From assembly GCA_041648735.1 (NCBI GenBank), contig JBAZOO010000015.1, positions 1-64,000 on the forward strand: a DNA stretch of 64,000 nucleotides. The letters run 5' to 3'. Shown here in pieces: positions 55,259 to 63,823 of this stretch. The DNA is from JBAZOO01 sp041648735 (lineage in GTDB: Bacteria > Verrucomicrobiota > Lentisphaeria > Oligosphaerales > CAITYL01). A program made the position numbers and the translations under genes. How positions within the stretch are numbered: position 1 is the first letter of the stretch; every line of letters begins with the position of its first letter. The notes below the pieces were generated by a model that made no database searches, was not told the origin of the DNA, and saw only the letters and a program-made list of their open reading frames with translations.

Positions 55259-58200
55259 TCAATCCACGATCTTGAGTTTCGCCTCGGCGGAGTTGGCCTT
55301 GAGTTCGGGGGCGTACATCGCCGACGCCTTGGCCGGCAGCGCGCTGAAGCTGCCCGGGATCTCGGCGCGCAGGCGGTAGCTCAGGCTGTGCCGGCCGCGC
55401 GCCAGGGCGCGGACGAAGAAGGCGACGCGCTCGTCGCGGAACTCGACGTAGGCGCCCATCTCGTTGCCGGTGTAGCCGCTGCGCACCTCCACCGGCTCGG
55501 TCCCGGCCGCCTTCAGATCCTCCAGGATGATGTATTCGTAGTCGTTCTTGCTCTCGACGACCAGCTCGACCTCCAGCAGGTCGCCGCTCTTCAGTTCCGC
55601 CAGGTCCTTCAGCTCACGCCGCTCATACTTCTCCACCTTCTGGTCCAGCGCCTGGCCGCGCACCCCCTCCGCCTTGATGCCCTTGGCGACCGGCACGAGC
55701 TTGTACAGCTTGCGCTCGATCTTGACTTCCAGCCCGGCCTTGGCAATCGGATCCTCCAAGGTGAAGTTGGTCAGGTAGGCATTGAAGTAGAGCGGGCCGC
55801 GGCCGGCGACCCGGCGCAGCTCGACCGTGTGCGCGCCGGCGGCGACGCCAGCGCCTTCGAGCACCAGCTTGTTGTCGAAGCTGAAGAGGTTCGCCTTGGT
55901 GATCGCCACCCGCTTCGCCTCCCGGCCGTCCACCAGCACGGCCACGGTCAGCTCCGGCGCCTCCTCGCCGCTGCCCTGGAGGAACTCGGCGAAGGCCTCG
56001 ATGACGTAGGCCGTGTCGCGCGTGCTGTTCCAGTAGGTGGCATGCCGGCGGTTGTTGGCCAGGTACTTGACGATGCCGGCGGCCTTGTCGCCCGTGGGCT
56101 CGACGGCGGCCAGGAGCTTCAGGTACCAGGCCATGGCCTCGATGTCGCTGCCGTGCCAGCACCACCACCAGGTGCCTTCCGGGAGCTTCAGGTGGGCCGA
56201 CTGGTTCTCGGCGTCCTGGACCAGGTACTGCTCGACGTTGCGCCGGAGCAGGTCGCGCTTGCCGGGGTCGCCGACGCGGTGGCAGGCCAGGGCCGTCATG
56301 GCCTTGGCGTAGACGGAGAGTCCGTTGCGGTCGCGGTAGAGGAACTCCCGCATCGCGGGGCTGTCCGCCTTCGCGTCAACCAACACCAGGTAGAGCAGCG
56401 CGTCGAGGTCGTCGGCCTGGAGCTTGTGCTCCTTGTGGCCCTTGGGCAGCTTCAGCCGCCGGAGCTGTTCGGCCTGGCAGGCCCGGAGCCACTCCTCGCC
56501 CCGGCGGAGCATCCCCTCCGGCACCGCCGCGCCGCAGTCGCGCGCCAGTTGCAGCCCATGCACGACCACGGCGGTGGTGTGCGGATAGGAGCGTTCGCCC
56601 CAGCCGCTGAACCAGCCCCAGCCGCCGTCGGCGCATTGCATGGATTGCAAGCGCTCGATGCCGGCCTTGACCATTTCCGCGACCGCGGCCTCGTCGAACA
56701 CCGGGTTGCGCTCCGCGCCGGGGTTCGGCGGATTGTTCCGCCGCCAGTCGGCGGCGCGCTTCGCGTCGTCGCCGATCTCCTGGGCGTTCAGGTTCGTCCG
56801 CTTTTCCTGGATCGCCTTGAGGTCCAGCCCCAGGCGTTTGAGCGTGTGCTGCGTCACCACCGTCGGCAGGAAGCGGTTCAAGGTCTGCTCCGTGCAGCCA
56901 TAGGGATAGTCCACCAGATACGGCAGCGCGTCCACCATCGCGCCGGCGAGCGTCGGCGAATAGCGCAGTTCCAGGCGGGTCTGCTCCGGCCGGCGCTCCC
57001 GCGGCACGGCCAGCTCGATGCGTGCGGAGTCCGCATCCCGGCGGAGGACGCCGCTGAAGCTCTCCGTCTTGAGCATGCCGTGGACGTAGACGGGGAAGGT
57101 CAGCTCCATGGCGTCCGATTCCTCGTCGGTCAGCGCACTCATGCGGACGGTGATCCGGCCGGGCTGCCCGATGCGCACGCGCCAATCCACCCGCTGCTCG
57201 CCACCGGCGGCGACCGTGACGGCCTGGTCATGGCGCCACCGGTCTGGCTTGGCACGTTCGATTTTGGCGTCAAGCGCCGTGGTTTGGGCACCGTCGAGTT
57301 CGATGATTTCCAACCGCGCCGTCACTTTCTTCTTGGACTTCAGGTAATTGTGGATGTTCGCCGAGAGCGTCACCTCGTCCTTCTGCACAAAGAAACGCGG
57401 TGCCTGCAAGCGCACGATCAGATCCTTGGTGGTGACCGCCTCGGCCGTGCCTTCGCCGACGCGGCAGCCCTCGCCCATGGCCCAGACCCGCGCCTTCCAG
57501 GTGGTCAGGTTCTCGGGCATGGCCAGCTCGGCCGTGGCCTCGCCGTTGGCGTCGGTGTCAAGGGTGCCCACCCACAGGGCGGTGTCCGCAAACTCGCTGC
57601 GCACGCTGGGCTGGACCAGCGCGGCGTCCTCCGCCGCGCCGCCGCCGCCCGGTTCGCCGGCATCGGCCTTGGCGGCGTCCTCGGCCAGGGCCATCGGGGC
57701 CGCCGGGGCCGCCAGCGCTTCCGCCATCGGCGCCGCCAGGCTCATGCGCTTCATCACCCGCGCCTCGCCGCGGAAGAAGCCGCCGCCACGCCCCGGAGCG
57801 CCCGCGCCGGTGGCCAGGCCAGCCAGCCCCTCCTCGTCCGCCAGCGAAAAACCGAACACGCCAAGCCAGGCCATCGGGATTTCGTTCGACTTCAGGAGGT
57901 TGCCGCTGCCGCGCCCGAGGCTGCCCTCGCCCCGCGGCTGGTGCGTGCGCCGCCATTTCCAGAAGAACTGCTTGATCTCCGGCACGTTCGAGCCGCCGGC
58001 GATGTATTCGACACTCTTGTCGTAGACCGTCAGCGCCGTAGTGCCGACAAACGGCCGCCCTTCCAGGTCGGTGAGCTTCACCGTGAGCCGCGCCTTCTCC
58101 CCGGGCCGGTAGGCGTCCTTGGAGAGGGTGGCCGCGACGTTGAGAACGCGGCTCTCCGGCGGCACCGCGATCTCGCGCACGTCGCTGTAGAGCTTGCCGC

Positions 58201-61200
58201 CGCTGACCGTCACCGCCTCGACGAAGAAGTTGGGCATGTCCTTCTTCGTCACTTCCACCGCCGCCGCCGCGCTCTTGCCCGCGAGCCGCAGCACCTGGGG
58301 CGGCAGATAGACGCCGTTGGCCGGCCGCACGAAGAGGAGCACGGTGGAATCCGCGCGCTCGGTGTTGACCCGGAGCTGGACCGTCTCGCCTGGCCGGTAC
58401 TCGGCGCGGTCGGCGGCCAGTTCGATGTCATTGAAGCGGAAACTCTCCGCCGCCGCCGTCTCGCCCATGATGCAGAAGAGGTGGCCGCCCTCGATCTCAT
58501 GCCCCTGGGCGTCGCGGATCCGGAGGCTGAGCCGGTATTGGCCGGCTTGCACGGCCTTGATCGGCTGCCGGGCCTCGCCCTGGGCGTCCAGCGCCACGTT
58601 CCAGCGCTCCACGGTCTCCTCCACCGGCGGCTGGCCGGCCACGTGGCGGAGCCGGAGCAGGCGCAGTTCGCCCCGGCCCGCGACCGGCTGGCGGTCGAGG
58701 GTCAGCGCCTTGAAGCTCGCCTGCACCACGTCGCCCGTCCGGTAATGGCCGCGGTCGGCCCAGGCATATACCTTGAACGGCTTGCGCGCCACCAGCACGG
58801 TGCCAGTGCCGACAATGGTGCGGCGCGAGGCGTCGGTCACCTCCGCGGTGATCTCGTACTTGTGGTCCTGGTCGCCATGCATGAGCTTGGCCGGCGCGGT
58901 GTCGAACCGGATCGGGAACAGGCCGTCCTTGCCGATGGGCGCCTCCCCTTCGGCGACGATTTCGGGCGGCACCGGCGGCGACCAGAACCCCGGCCACCAG
59001 CCGCGGGCCGGCCGGGCCGTGCCCCACTCGCGCCAGCCGGGGTACCACGGGGTGTCGGCGGCGAACCACCAGTAGCCGGGGCCGTAGAACCAGTCCCACC
59101 AGCGCCAGGGAAACCAGCGCGCCGCGTGCGGAGTCCGCAACACCTTGTATTTGACCTTGCCTTCGGCGACCGGCGCACCAAAGTAGTACTTCGCCTTGAC
59201 CGTGGCCGTGACCGCCTCCCCGAGCATGACCGGCGCCGTCGGCGCCGCCACCGTCACCTCGAACTCCGGCTTCTTGTACTCCTCGACCCGGAAAGTGCCG
59301 CCGCCGACCCCCCGGAACTCGATGCGCCAGACGCCGAGCACGGCATCCTTGGGCAGCGCCAGCTCGCCTTCGCAGCCGCCGTGGCCGTCGGTCAGCAGCG
59401 TCTTCTCATACACCTTCTCATTGCGCGGGTTGCGGATGACGACGCGGCTCTCCTGGTTGGCGTAGACGCTTGCGCCCTCCTTGTCGTACTGGGCCCGGTC
59501 AGCCCAAACCTTGAACTTCACCACCTGCTCCGGCCGGTAGACGGGGCGGTCGGTCATGACGAACACCTTCTCCTGCCGGTACTCGCGGTCGTAGCGCTCC
59601 GCGCGGGTCTGCCACCAGACGTTCTGGAAGCCGAGAAAGGCCAGCCGCCCGTCCGCCGTGGTCGCGGTCACCAGCCACTGGTAGCTGCCCGAATCCAGGC
59701 CCTTGGGCGGATTCCCGACCTGGAGTTCGGTGGTGAAGAGGCCGTCCCGGTCCGTCTCGCCCGCCTGGCTCGCGGTGTGGATCTCGTGGCGCCCGCCATG
59801 GCCGACGGCGTTCGGCCGCCAGCGTTGGGCCCAGCCGAAGAAGTCGAGCCTCGCCCCGGGGACCGGCGCGCCGGTGACGGCGTTGGCGACGAAGTAGAGG
59901 TTGTTCCCCGCCAGCGGCTTGTGGACAATCGCGGTGTCGGCCAGCCAGAGCACGATCCGGCTGACATTGCCGTCGGGCAGCGTGGCGGTGAGCAGGTAGG
60001 CGCCGGCCTTCCGCAACGGCGTCTGGACGGTGATCCGCCGGTCCCAATGCCCCGGCCGCGGCGCCAGCGCCAGCTCCCACGCCGCCACCGTGCCCCGCCG
60101 GTATTTCCCCTGATCCTTCTCGACGATGCGCCAGCCGATGTTGGCGAGGTCGAGGCGTTCCCATTCGAGCTGCCGCGGATTGGACGCGAGATAGGCCTTG
60201 ACGTCCGCCAGCAGCGTGGCCACGTCCAGCTCCACCGCCTCGAACCGCGCGGAAGGCGCGTTGCGGAAGCGGAACTCGACGGTGGCGCCCTTGCCGCCGG
60301 CGGGCTGGGTCAGGACCGGCTCGAACTGCCCCCAGTTTTTGCGGATCTGGTCGAGCTGGCGTTGGGCACGGTCGCGCTGGCCGCTGTCCCGGGTCGCCTG
60401 GCGCAGCGCCTCCCAGCACTGGGCGGCCGCGTCGTACTGCCGGCGGTTCTCGAACTCCTCGGCGAGGGCGCCCCAGGCCTCGTCGCGGTAGCCCCGATCC
60501 TGCCGGGCCAGCTCACGGTAGAGGCGCAGGAAATCGAACTCGGGCGGCAGGGTGAAGCGCTTGATCCCCGTGGCGAGCTTGGCAATGGTTTCGTTCTCCC
60601 GGAGGGTGTGCAGCTCCCAAGTGCCGCTCTCGTCCTGGCGCGTCTCGTCGTCGCCGGCGTCCTGGCCCCGGAAGAACCAATTGTACTCCGCCAGGGTGGC
60701 GACGCCGAACTGGCTTTGCAAAAACTGCGCGAACTCGTACTTTGGCGCGGGACCAGTGCGGCGGGAGAGCGCCCAACGCCAGCGCTCGCCGTCGCTTTTC
60801 GCATCCGCCCAGCTTTGCGGCAAGGCATGGAGGACCGGCGTCCCGGCCGCGGTCACCGGCGCGCCGCGGCGGCCATCGTTGCCGTCATAGCGGAAGCCGT
60901 CCTCGTAGTCCGGCAGCGTGGAAAGATCCGTCAGCACCTGCAACTTCCAGGCGCCCTGGTAGCCGCGGCCGCCCAGGAGCTGCCAGCAAAGAGACTCATA
61001 CAACTCCTCGTAGCCGCCCGCCGGCGCCTGGCGGTCGGCTTCGGCCAGCCGCAGCGCCTGTTCGAGAAGCTGCAAGGCGCGGACGCGGTCACGTTCGCCG
61101 GCGTTGACCGGCTTCGCGGTGCCGCCGCGGTGCCCGCCCCGCTCGAACGCGCCGGCGACCAGGAAGCCGTTGTGGTTGCCGTCCCCGTAAAGCCGGGCTG

Positions 61201-61552
61201 CCCGCACCAGCAGGCGCCAGTTCCCGGCATGGACCGCAACCACCTGCTCGACCAACGCATCGGTCTCCTTCTCGTTGCCTAGGCGCCGCTGGCAGGCGAC
61301 CGCCTTCTCCAAGTCCGCCGGCGCCAGTTCCGGGACGGCCCGCGGCTCCAGCGCGAGCCGGGCGAAAAGCGCCTGGGCCTCCTTGAAATTGCCGTCGCCC
61401 ATCAGCTTCTCGGCCTGCTTGCGCAACGCCGCCGCGGGCTCGGCCGTGCCGCCCGCCGCCTCCTGGGCCAGCGCCCGCGCCGGCAGCCCCAGCCCCAGGC
61501 AAACCAGGAACAGCCCCAGCCACCCGCCAAGCCGCCCCGTAACCGTCTTCAT
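55259..61552 (-). CDS. Bacterial alpha-2-macroglobulin family protein
   Basis: The 2097-residue exported protein has a signal peptide (LFLVCLGLGLPARALAQ) without a lipobox, an N-terminal helical repeat region (about 30-330), MG domains (MTDRPVYRPEQVVKFKVW and KVYAWADRGHYRTGDVVQASF), a bait-type segment, the A2M domain (WVGTLDTDANGEATAELAMPENLTTWKARVW, split here only for length), and a thioester domain with GCTEQ (Cys1553, Gln1556). It would trap attacking proteases in the periplasm. Unlike E. coli YfhM it is not a lipoprotein and no penicillin-binding pbpC partner follows. A Trp/Pro-rich insert (WWFAADTPWYPGWREWG) sits near residue 830. AGGAG precedes the ATG. Confidence 0.93.
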   Translation of the reverse strand: MKTVTGRLGGWLGLFLVCLGLGLPARALAQEAAGGTAEPAAALRKQAEKLMGDGNFKEAQALFARLALEPRAVPELAPADLEKAVACQRRLGNEKETDALVEQVVAVHAGNWRLLVRAARLYGDGNHNGFLVAGAFERGGHRGGTAKPVNAGERDRVRALQLLEQALRLAEADRQAPAGGYEELYESLCWQLLGGRGYQGAWKLQVLTDLSTLPDYEDGFRYDGNDGRRGAPVTAAGTPVLHALPQSWADAKSDGERWRWALSRRTGPAPKYEFAQFLQSQFGVATLAEYNWFFRGQDAGDDETRQDESGTWELHTLRENETIAKLATGIKRFTLPPEFDFLRLYRELARQDRGYRDEAWGALAEEFENRRQYDAAAQCWEALRQATRDSGQRDRAQRQLDQIRKNWGQFEPVLTQPAGGKGATVEFRFRNAPSARFEAVELDVATLLADVKAYLASNPRQLEWERLDLANIGWRIVEKDQGKYRRGTVAAWELALAPRPGHWDRRITVQTPLRKAGAYLLTATLPDGNVSRIVLWLADTAIVHKPLAGNNLYFVANAVTGAPVPGARLDFFGWAQRWRPNAVGHGGRHEIHTASQAGETDRDGLFTTELQVGNPPKGLDSGSYQWLVTATTADGRLAFLGFQNVWWQTRAERYDREYRQEKVFVMTDRPVYRPEQVVKFKVWADRAQYDKEGASVYANQESRVVIRNPRNEKVYEKTLLTDGHGGCEGELALPKDAVLGVWRIEFRGVGGGTFRVEEYKKPEFEVTVAAPTAPVMLGEAVTATVKAKYYFGAPVAEGKVKYKVLRTPHAARWFPWRWWDWFYGPGYWWFAADTPWYPGWREWGTARPARGWWPGFWSPPVPPEIVAEGEAPIGKDGLFPIRFDTAPAKLMHGDQDHKYEITAEVTDASRRTIVGTGTVLVARKPFKVYAWADRGHYRTGDVVQASFKALTLDRQPVAGRGELRLLRLRHVAGQPPVEETVERWNVALDAQGEARQPIKAVQAGQYRLSLRIRDAQGHEIEGGHLFCIMGETAAAESFRFNDIELAADRAEYRPGETVQLRVNTERADSTVLLFVRPANGVYLPPQVLRLAGKSAAAAVEVTKKDMPNFFVEAVTVSGGKLYSDVREIAVPPESRVLNVAATLSKDAYRPGEKARLTVKLTDLEGRPFVGTTALTVYDKSVEYIAGGSNVPEIKQFFWKWRRTHQPRGEGSLGRGSGNLLKSNEIPMAWLGVFGFSLADEEGLAGLATGAGAPGRGGGFFRGEARVMKRMSLAAPMAEALAAPAAPMALAEDAAKADAGEPGGGGAAEDAALVQPSVRSEFADTALWVGTLDTDANGEATAELAMPENLTTWKARVWAMGEGCRVGEGTAEAVTTKDLIVRLQAPRFFVQKDEVTLSANIHNYLKSKKKVTARLEIIELDGAQTTALDAKIERAKPDRWRHDQAVTVAAGGEQRVDWRVRIGQPGRITVRMSALTDEESDAMELTFPVYVHGMLKTESFSGVLRRDADSARIELAVPRERRPEQTRLELRYSPTLAGAMVDALPYLVDYPYGCTEQTLNRFLPTVVTQHTLKRLGLDLKAIQEKRTNLNAQEIGDDAKRAADWRRNNPPNPGAERNPVFDEAAVAEMVKAGIERLQSMQCADGGWGWFSGWGERSYPHTTAVVVHGLQLARDCGAAVPEGMLRRGEEWLRACQAEQLRRLKLPKGHKEHKLQADDLDALLYLVLVDAKADSPAMREFLYRDRNGLSVYAKAMTALACHRVGDPGKRDLLRRNVEQYLVQDAENQSAHLKLPEGTWWWCWHGSDIEAMAWYLKLLAAVEPTGDKAAGIVKYLANNRRHATYWNSTRDTAYVIEAFAEFLQGSGEEAPELTVAVLVDGREAKRVAITKANLFSFDNKLVLEGAGVAAGAHTVELRRVAGRGPLYFNAYLTNFTLEDPIAKAGLEVKIERKLYKLVPVAKGIKAEGVRGQALDQKVEKYERRELKDLAELKSGDLLEVELVVESKNDYEYIILEDLKAAGTEPVEVRSGYTGNEMGAYVEFRDERVAFFVRALARGRHSLSYRLRAEIPGSFSALPAKASAMYAPELKANSAEAKLKIVD
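57023..57035. repeat. TGCGGAGTCCGCA motif
   Basis: Inside the macroglobulin gene, encoding ADSAR. Confidence 0.8.
59127..59139. repeat. TGCGGAGTCCGCA motif
   Basis: Second copy in the macroglobulin gene, encoding LRTPH. Confidence 0.8.
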
Positions 61553-61861
61553 GTTGACTCTCCTCCGTGCCACAATTCTGATTACCGGTCAAATCAAGGC
61601 GAAGCGAACGAGGCGATCGTTTCGCCGCCCCCGCTGGAGTTCACGCTTCAGCGTGGGATCGGAAGGCGCCGGCCCAAACAGCCCCACGCCAAAGCGTGAA
61701 CTCCAACTTCGATCCCAAAAGATTTGGCCTGATCGCTTCATGGGAAGATGAAACCTGAAACCAGGGAATCGGACTTCGTGGCCTTCGTGACTCGTGGTGA
61801 ATAATTCAGGGCCAGCGGCCAGCGCGCCATCACCAGGAAGACGCCGGCGCCGGCCATTCCT
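61553..61861. other. Intergenic stretch with an inverted copy of repeat A
   Basis: The stretch contains no gene. It includes a long hairpin (61635-61705) and a stretch with CGTGACTCGTGGTGAATAAT, one of the degenerate repeat C strings. Confidence 0.6.
61635..61705. repeat. Long inverted repeat of element A
   Basis: TGGAGTTCACGCTT (61635-61648) and AAGCGTGAACTCCA (61692-61705) are perfect inverted arms; inside, GCGTGGG pairs with CCCACGC. The left arm is the element at 1308-1329. Confidence 0.85.
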
Positions 61862-62554
61862 TCACCGCGGCCGGCCAATGGGCAGAAGATACAGGGGTTC
61901 TTCCGCGATGCCCAGCGCCGCCTTCAGCTCAGCGTCATCGAAGGCGCCGACGGCGCAGGTGCCCAGCCCCAGCGCCACGCACTGGAGATAGACATTCTCC
62001 CCGGCATGCCCCACTTCCATCTGGACGTAGCGCGGCGCCCGCGCCCCATACCGCCGCGCCGTGCGCCCATACTCCGCGGCCAGCACCAGCGTCGCCGGCG
62101 CCACCGCGAGCATCTCCTGCCCCAGCGCCGCGGCCGCCACCGCCCGGCGCACGTCCCCAGCCCGGACCATGATGAGTTCGTGGGATGCCGGCAGGTAGCG
62201 ATAAACCCCGGCCGGCAAACCCGTCACGGCACCGGCCACCAAATATGCCTCCAGCGGGTAGGTCGCCCCGGCGCTCGGACACGTCCGGAGGCCATGACGC
62301 TGGTCGCTAAGGCCCTGCGCCGCCCACAGCAATTGCCCCGCCGCCGCCAGGTGAAGCGGCTCCTCCGTGAAGCTCCGCCGGCTCCGGCGCGTCGCCAGCG
62401 CCTCCGCAACGCTCATCCCCCCAGCCACCCGCGCCGCCGGCAGCTTCACCCGGTCGCCAGCCAGCGCCTTCCCCTCCCCGCCCCAACCGGCCGCCAACCC
62501 GAGGGCCAGCCACGCTGCTCCGCCTACCCGCGGCAACCATCCTGACGGTTTCAT
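61862..62554 (-). CDS. SagB-type nitroreductase/dehydrogenase
   Basis: The 230-residue protein has a hydrophobic N-terminal segment (AAWLALGLAAGWGGEG) and a SagB/ThcOx nitroreductase fold: ATRRSRRSFTEEPL (FMN-binding Arg/Ser region), LLWAAQGLSD, GATYPLEAYLV, GVYRYLPASHEL, and GHAGENVYLQCVALGLGTCAVGAF. Such enzymes are FMN-dependent oxidoreductases, and some oxidise azolines in peptide maturation, but no precursor peptide or cyclodehydratase gene is near. GGAGG precedes the ATG at 62554 by six bases. Confidence 0.85.
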   Translation of the reverse strand: MKPSGWLPRVGGAAWLALGLAAGWGGEGKALAGDRVKLPAARVAGGMSVAEALATRRSRRSFTEEPLHLAAAGQLLWAAQGLSDQRHGLRTCPSAGATYPLEAYLVAGAVTGLPAGVYRYLPASHELIMVRAGDVRRAVAAAALGQEMLAVAPATLVLAAEYGRTARRYGARAPRYVQMEVGHAGENVYLQCVALGLGTCAVGAFDDAELKAALGIAEEPLYLLPIGRPR

Positions 62555-62696
62555 GCCCAACCTCCAGCACCTTGTCGTCCAGACATGGACTTACCCTAGC
62601 CCCAAACCGCCCGTTCCGCCACCGCCATGGCGCCCATGAGAGTGGCGGGAGATGGCGCGTTCGGGTGTGGCACCGGGGACGGTGCCACCGACTTTG

Positions 62697-62738
62697 GGGC
62701 CTGCCGTCCAGCCAAAAAAGACGCCGGGCGGAAGATGA
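62697..62738 (+). repeat. Dispersed repeat B, second copy
   Basis: GTCCAGCCAAAAAA..CGCCGGGCGGAAGATG, matching 1340-1376. Here it lies directly upstream of the dead IS91-type transposase. Confidence 0.7.
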
Positions 62739-62767
62739 TGCGTTGAACGGGGATCGGCCAATGCCGC

Positions 62768-63155
62768 CCCGTCATCGGGCGAACCATCCACGACTACCTG
62801 GCCGCGGCGACCTCCGCCACGGCTTTGCCCGCGTCCGCTGCCCGCGCTGCCACCACGAGTTCTTCGTTGCCATCTCCGGCCGCCGCCGAACGCCTTGTCC
62901 AGTACATGGCCCGCTGCCCCTTCAGCCTGGAACGCTTCGTCAACGTCAGCCCCGAAGGCCAGGTCTTCTACCGCACCGAAAACGCCGAGTGCCGCCCCTT
63001 CGCCGACGAAAACCACGAGGGCGAAAAATCGCATCCCATCAAACGCAACTTCCAAAACTTCAAGCACTTGGACTTCATCGCCGACCTCACCCCCCGCCCC
63101 CATGCCGCCGCCATCGAGAAGATCCTGCGCCACACCGGCCTCTGGCGCGACCCCC
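62768..63155 (+). pseudogene. IS91-family (Y2) transposase remnant
   Basis: Two parts of one transposase survive in different frames. From about 62790 one frame reads GDLRHGFARVRCPRCHHEFFVAISGRR, the N-terminal zinc-binding region of IS91-type transposases; from about 62885 the next frame reads AERLVQYMARCPFSLERF and LDFIADLTPR, the C-terminal end. The catalytic core between them is deleted and a frameshift joins them. It is not functional. It is the only transposable-element trace in the window. Confidence 0.75.
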
Positions 63156-63309
63156 AGCCCCGCGCCCCGCCGCCCCCGCCCAAGGAGGAACCGCTGCCCG
63201 CAAGCACTCCGCCGCGGCTTCCCCGCCAGCGTCCTTCTTCCCCAATCCCCAACCCAAAATCGGCAATCCAAAATCCAAACCGGAGTACGACTGACCTGGG
63301 CGCTTCATG

Positions 63310-63362
63310 AACCGCACTCCGCGGCGTCCTCCGTGCCCCCTGAGACCTCTGTGGCGAATAAT
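63310..63362 (+). repeat. Degenerate repeat C
   Basis: The strings CCGTGCCCCCTGAGACCTCT and TGGCGAATAATTTCAGG resemble 18228-18270 and 61787-61807. Confidence 0.5.
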
Positions 63363-63376
63363 TTCAGGTCACAGGC

Positions 63377-63405
63377 TTGACGCCCCGATTCCGGCATAAT
63401 ACAGT
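63377..63405 (+). promoter_or_regulatory. Promoter of the right-edge genes
   Basis: TTGACG, a 17-base spacer and TACAGT; the next convincing start is at 63667, though small frames lie between. The -10 matches the TACAGT type used elsewhere. Confidence 0.55.
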
Positions 63406-63666
63406 TCCCCCCATGCATCGCTACCTGTGGGAACCGCAACCGTACGCCCGAAAACCGGCCGGGAAGATGCCAAACCTCACCCAAAGCCCCACGCCGACCC
63501 ATTCCCCCGCCGGAACCCTCTCCGGCGTCGCCGCCACGCCGGCGGAATCGCCGATTTCGGGGTCAGCTTCACCCTCTCACCCCCCGTATCCCCCCCGTCC
63601 GACCCGCCCCCTGAAATCAAAATTCCTATCAGTTTGGCGATAACAAAGAGGCAAAAGGAGTTCAAT
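63406..63666. other. Leader of the right-edge genes, no convincing gene
   Basis: A 77-codon frame from 63413 (MHRYLWEPQ...) is Pro/Ser/Thr-rich and lacks a ribosome binding site, so I do not call it. G+C falls sharply toward 63640. Confidence 0.4.
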
Positions 63667-63815
63667 ATGGCAACGTGCAAAACCTGTTATGGACGGAAAA
63701 CATACCTTGTCCTGTATGTCGTGGACAGGGGAAAGTATCAGGAAAGACCTGTCCAAATTGTAGTGGCGTGAAAATAGTAACTTGCCCGACCTGTCGAGGC
63801 ACTGGCAAACAATAA
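63667..63815 (+). pseudogene. Frameshifted DnaJ-type zinc-finger protein (CxxCxGxG repeats)
   Basis: The start ATG at 63667 has AAAGGAG six bases upstream. The first codons give MATCKTCYGRK; after an AAAA run at 63697-63700 the sensible reading moves to another frame: CPVCRGQGK, then CPNCSG, CPTCRGTGKQ and stop TAA at 63813. Together these are four CxxCxG units as in the DnaJ/HSP40 zinc-binding domain, about 49 residues long without a J domain. One extra A in the run would restore one frame. So this is either a recent frameshift, a sequencing error, or a phase-variable tract. The composition is AT-richer than the rest. Confidence 0.7.
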
Positions 63816-63823
63816 GGCACACA

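Noticed and set aside
55235..61282. A 2015-codon open frame on the plus strand opposite the macroglobulin gene
   Set aside because: It is the antisense shadow of a GC-rich gene; it has no recognisable domain, while the minus strand has signal peptide, ribosome binding site and family motifs.
61862..62554. A thiazole/oxazole-modified peptide cluster around the SagB-like gene
   Set aside because: No cyclodehydratase, precursor peptide or exporter gene is present on either side; a lone SagB-type oxidoreductase is common.
63413..63643. A 76-residue frame downstream of the 63377 promoter
   Set aside because: Pro/Ser/Thr-rich composition, no ribosome binding site and no motif; it probably is leader sequence.
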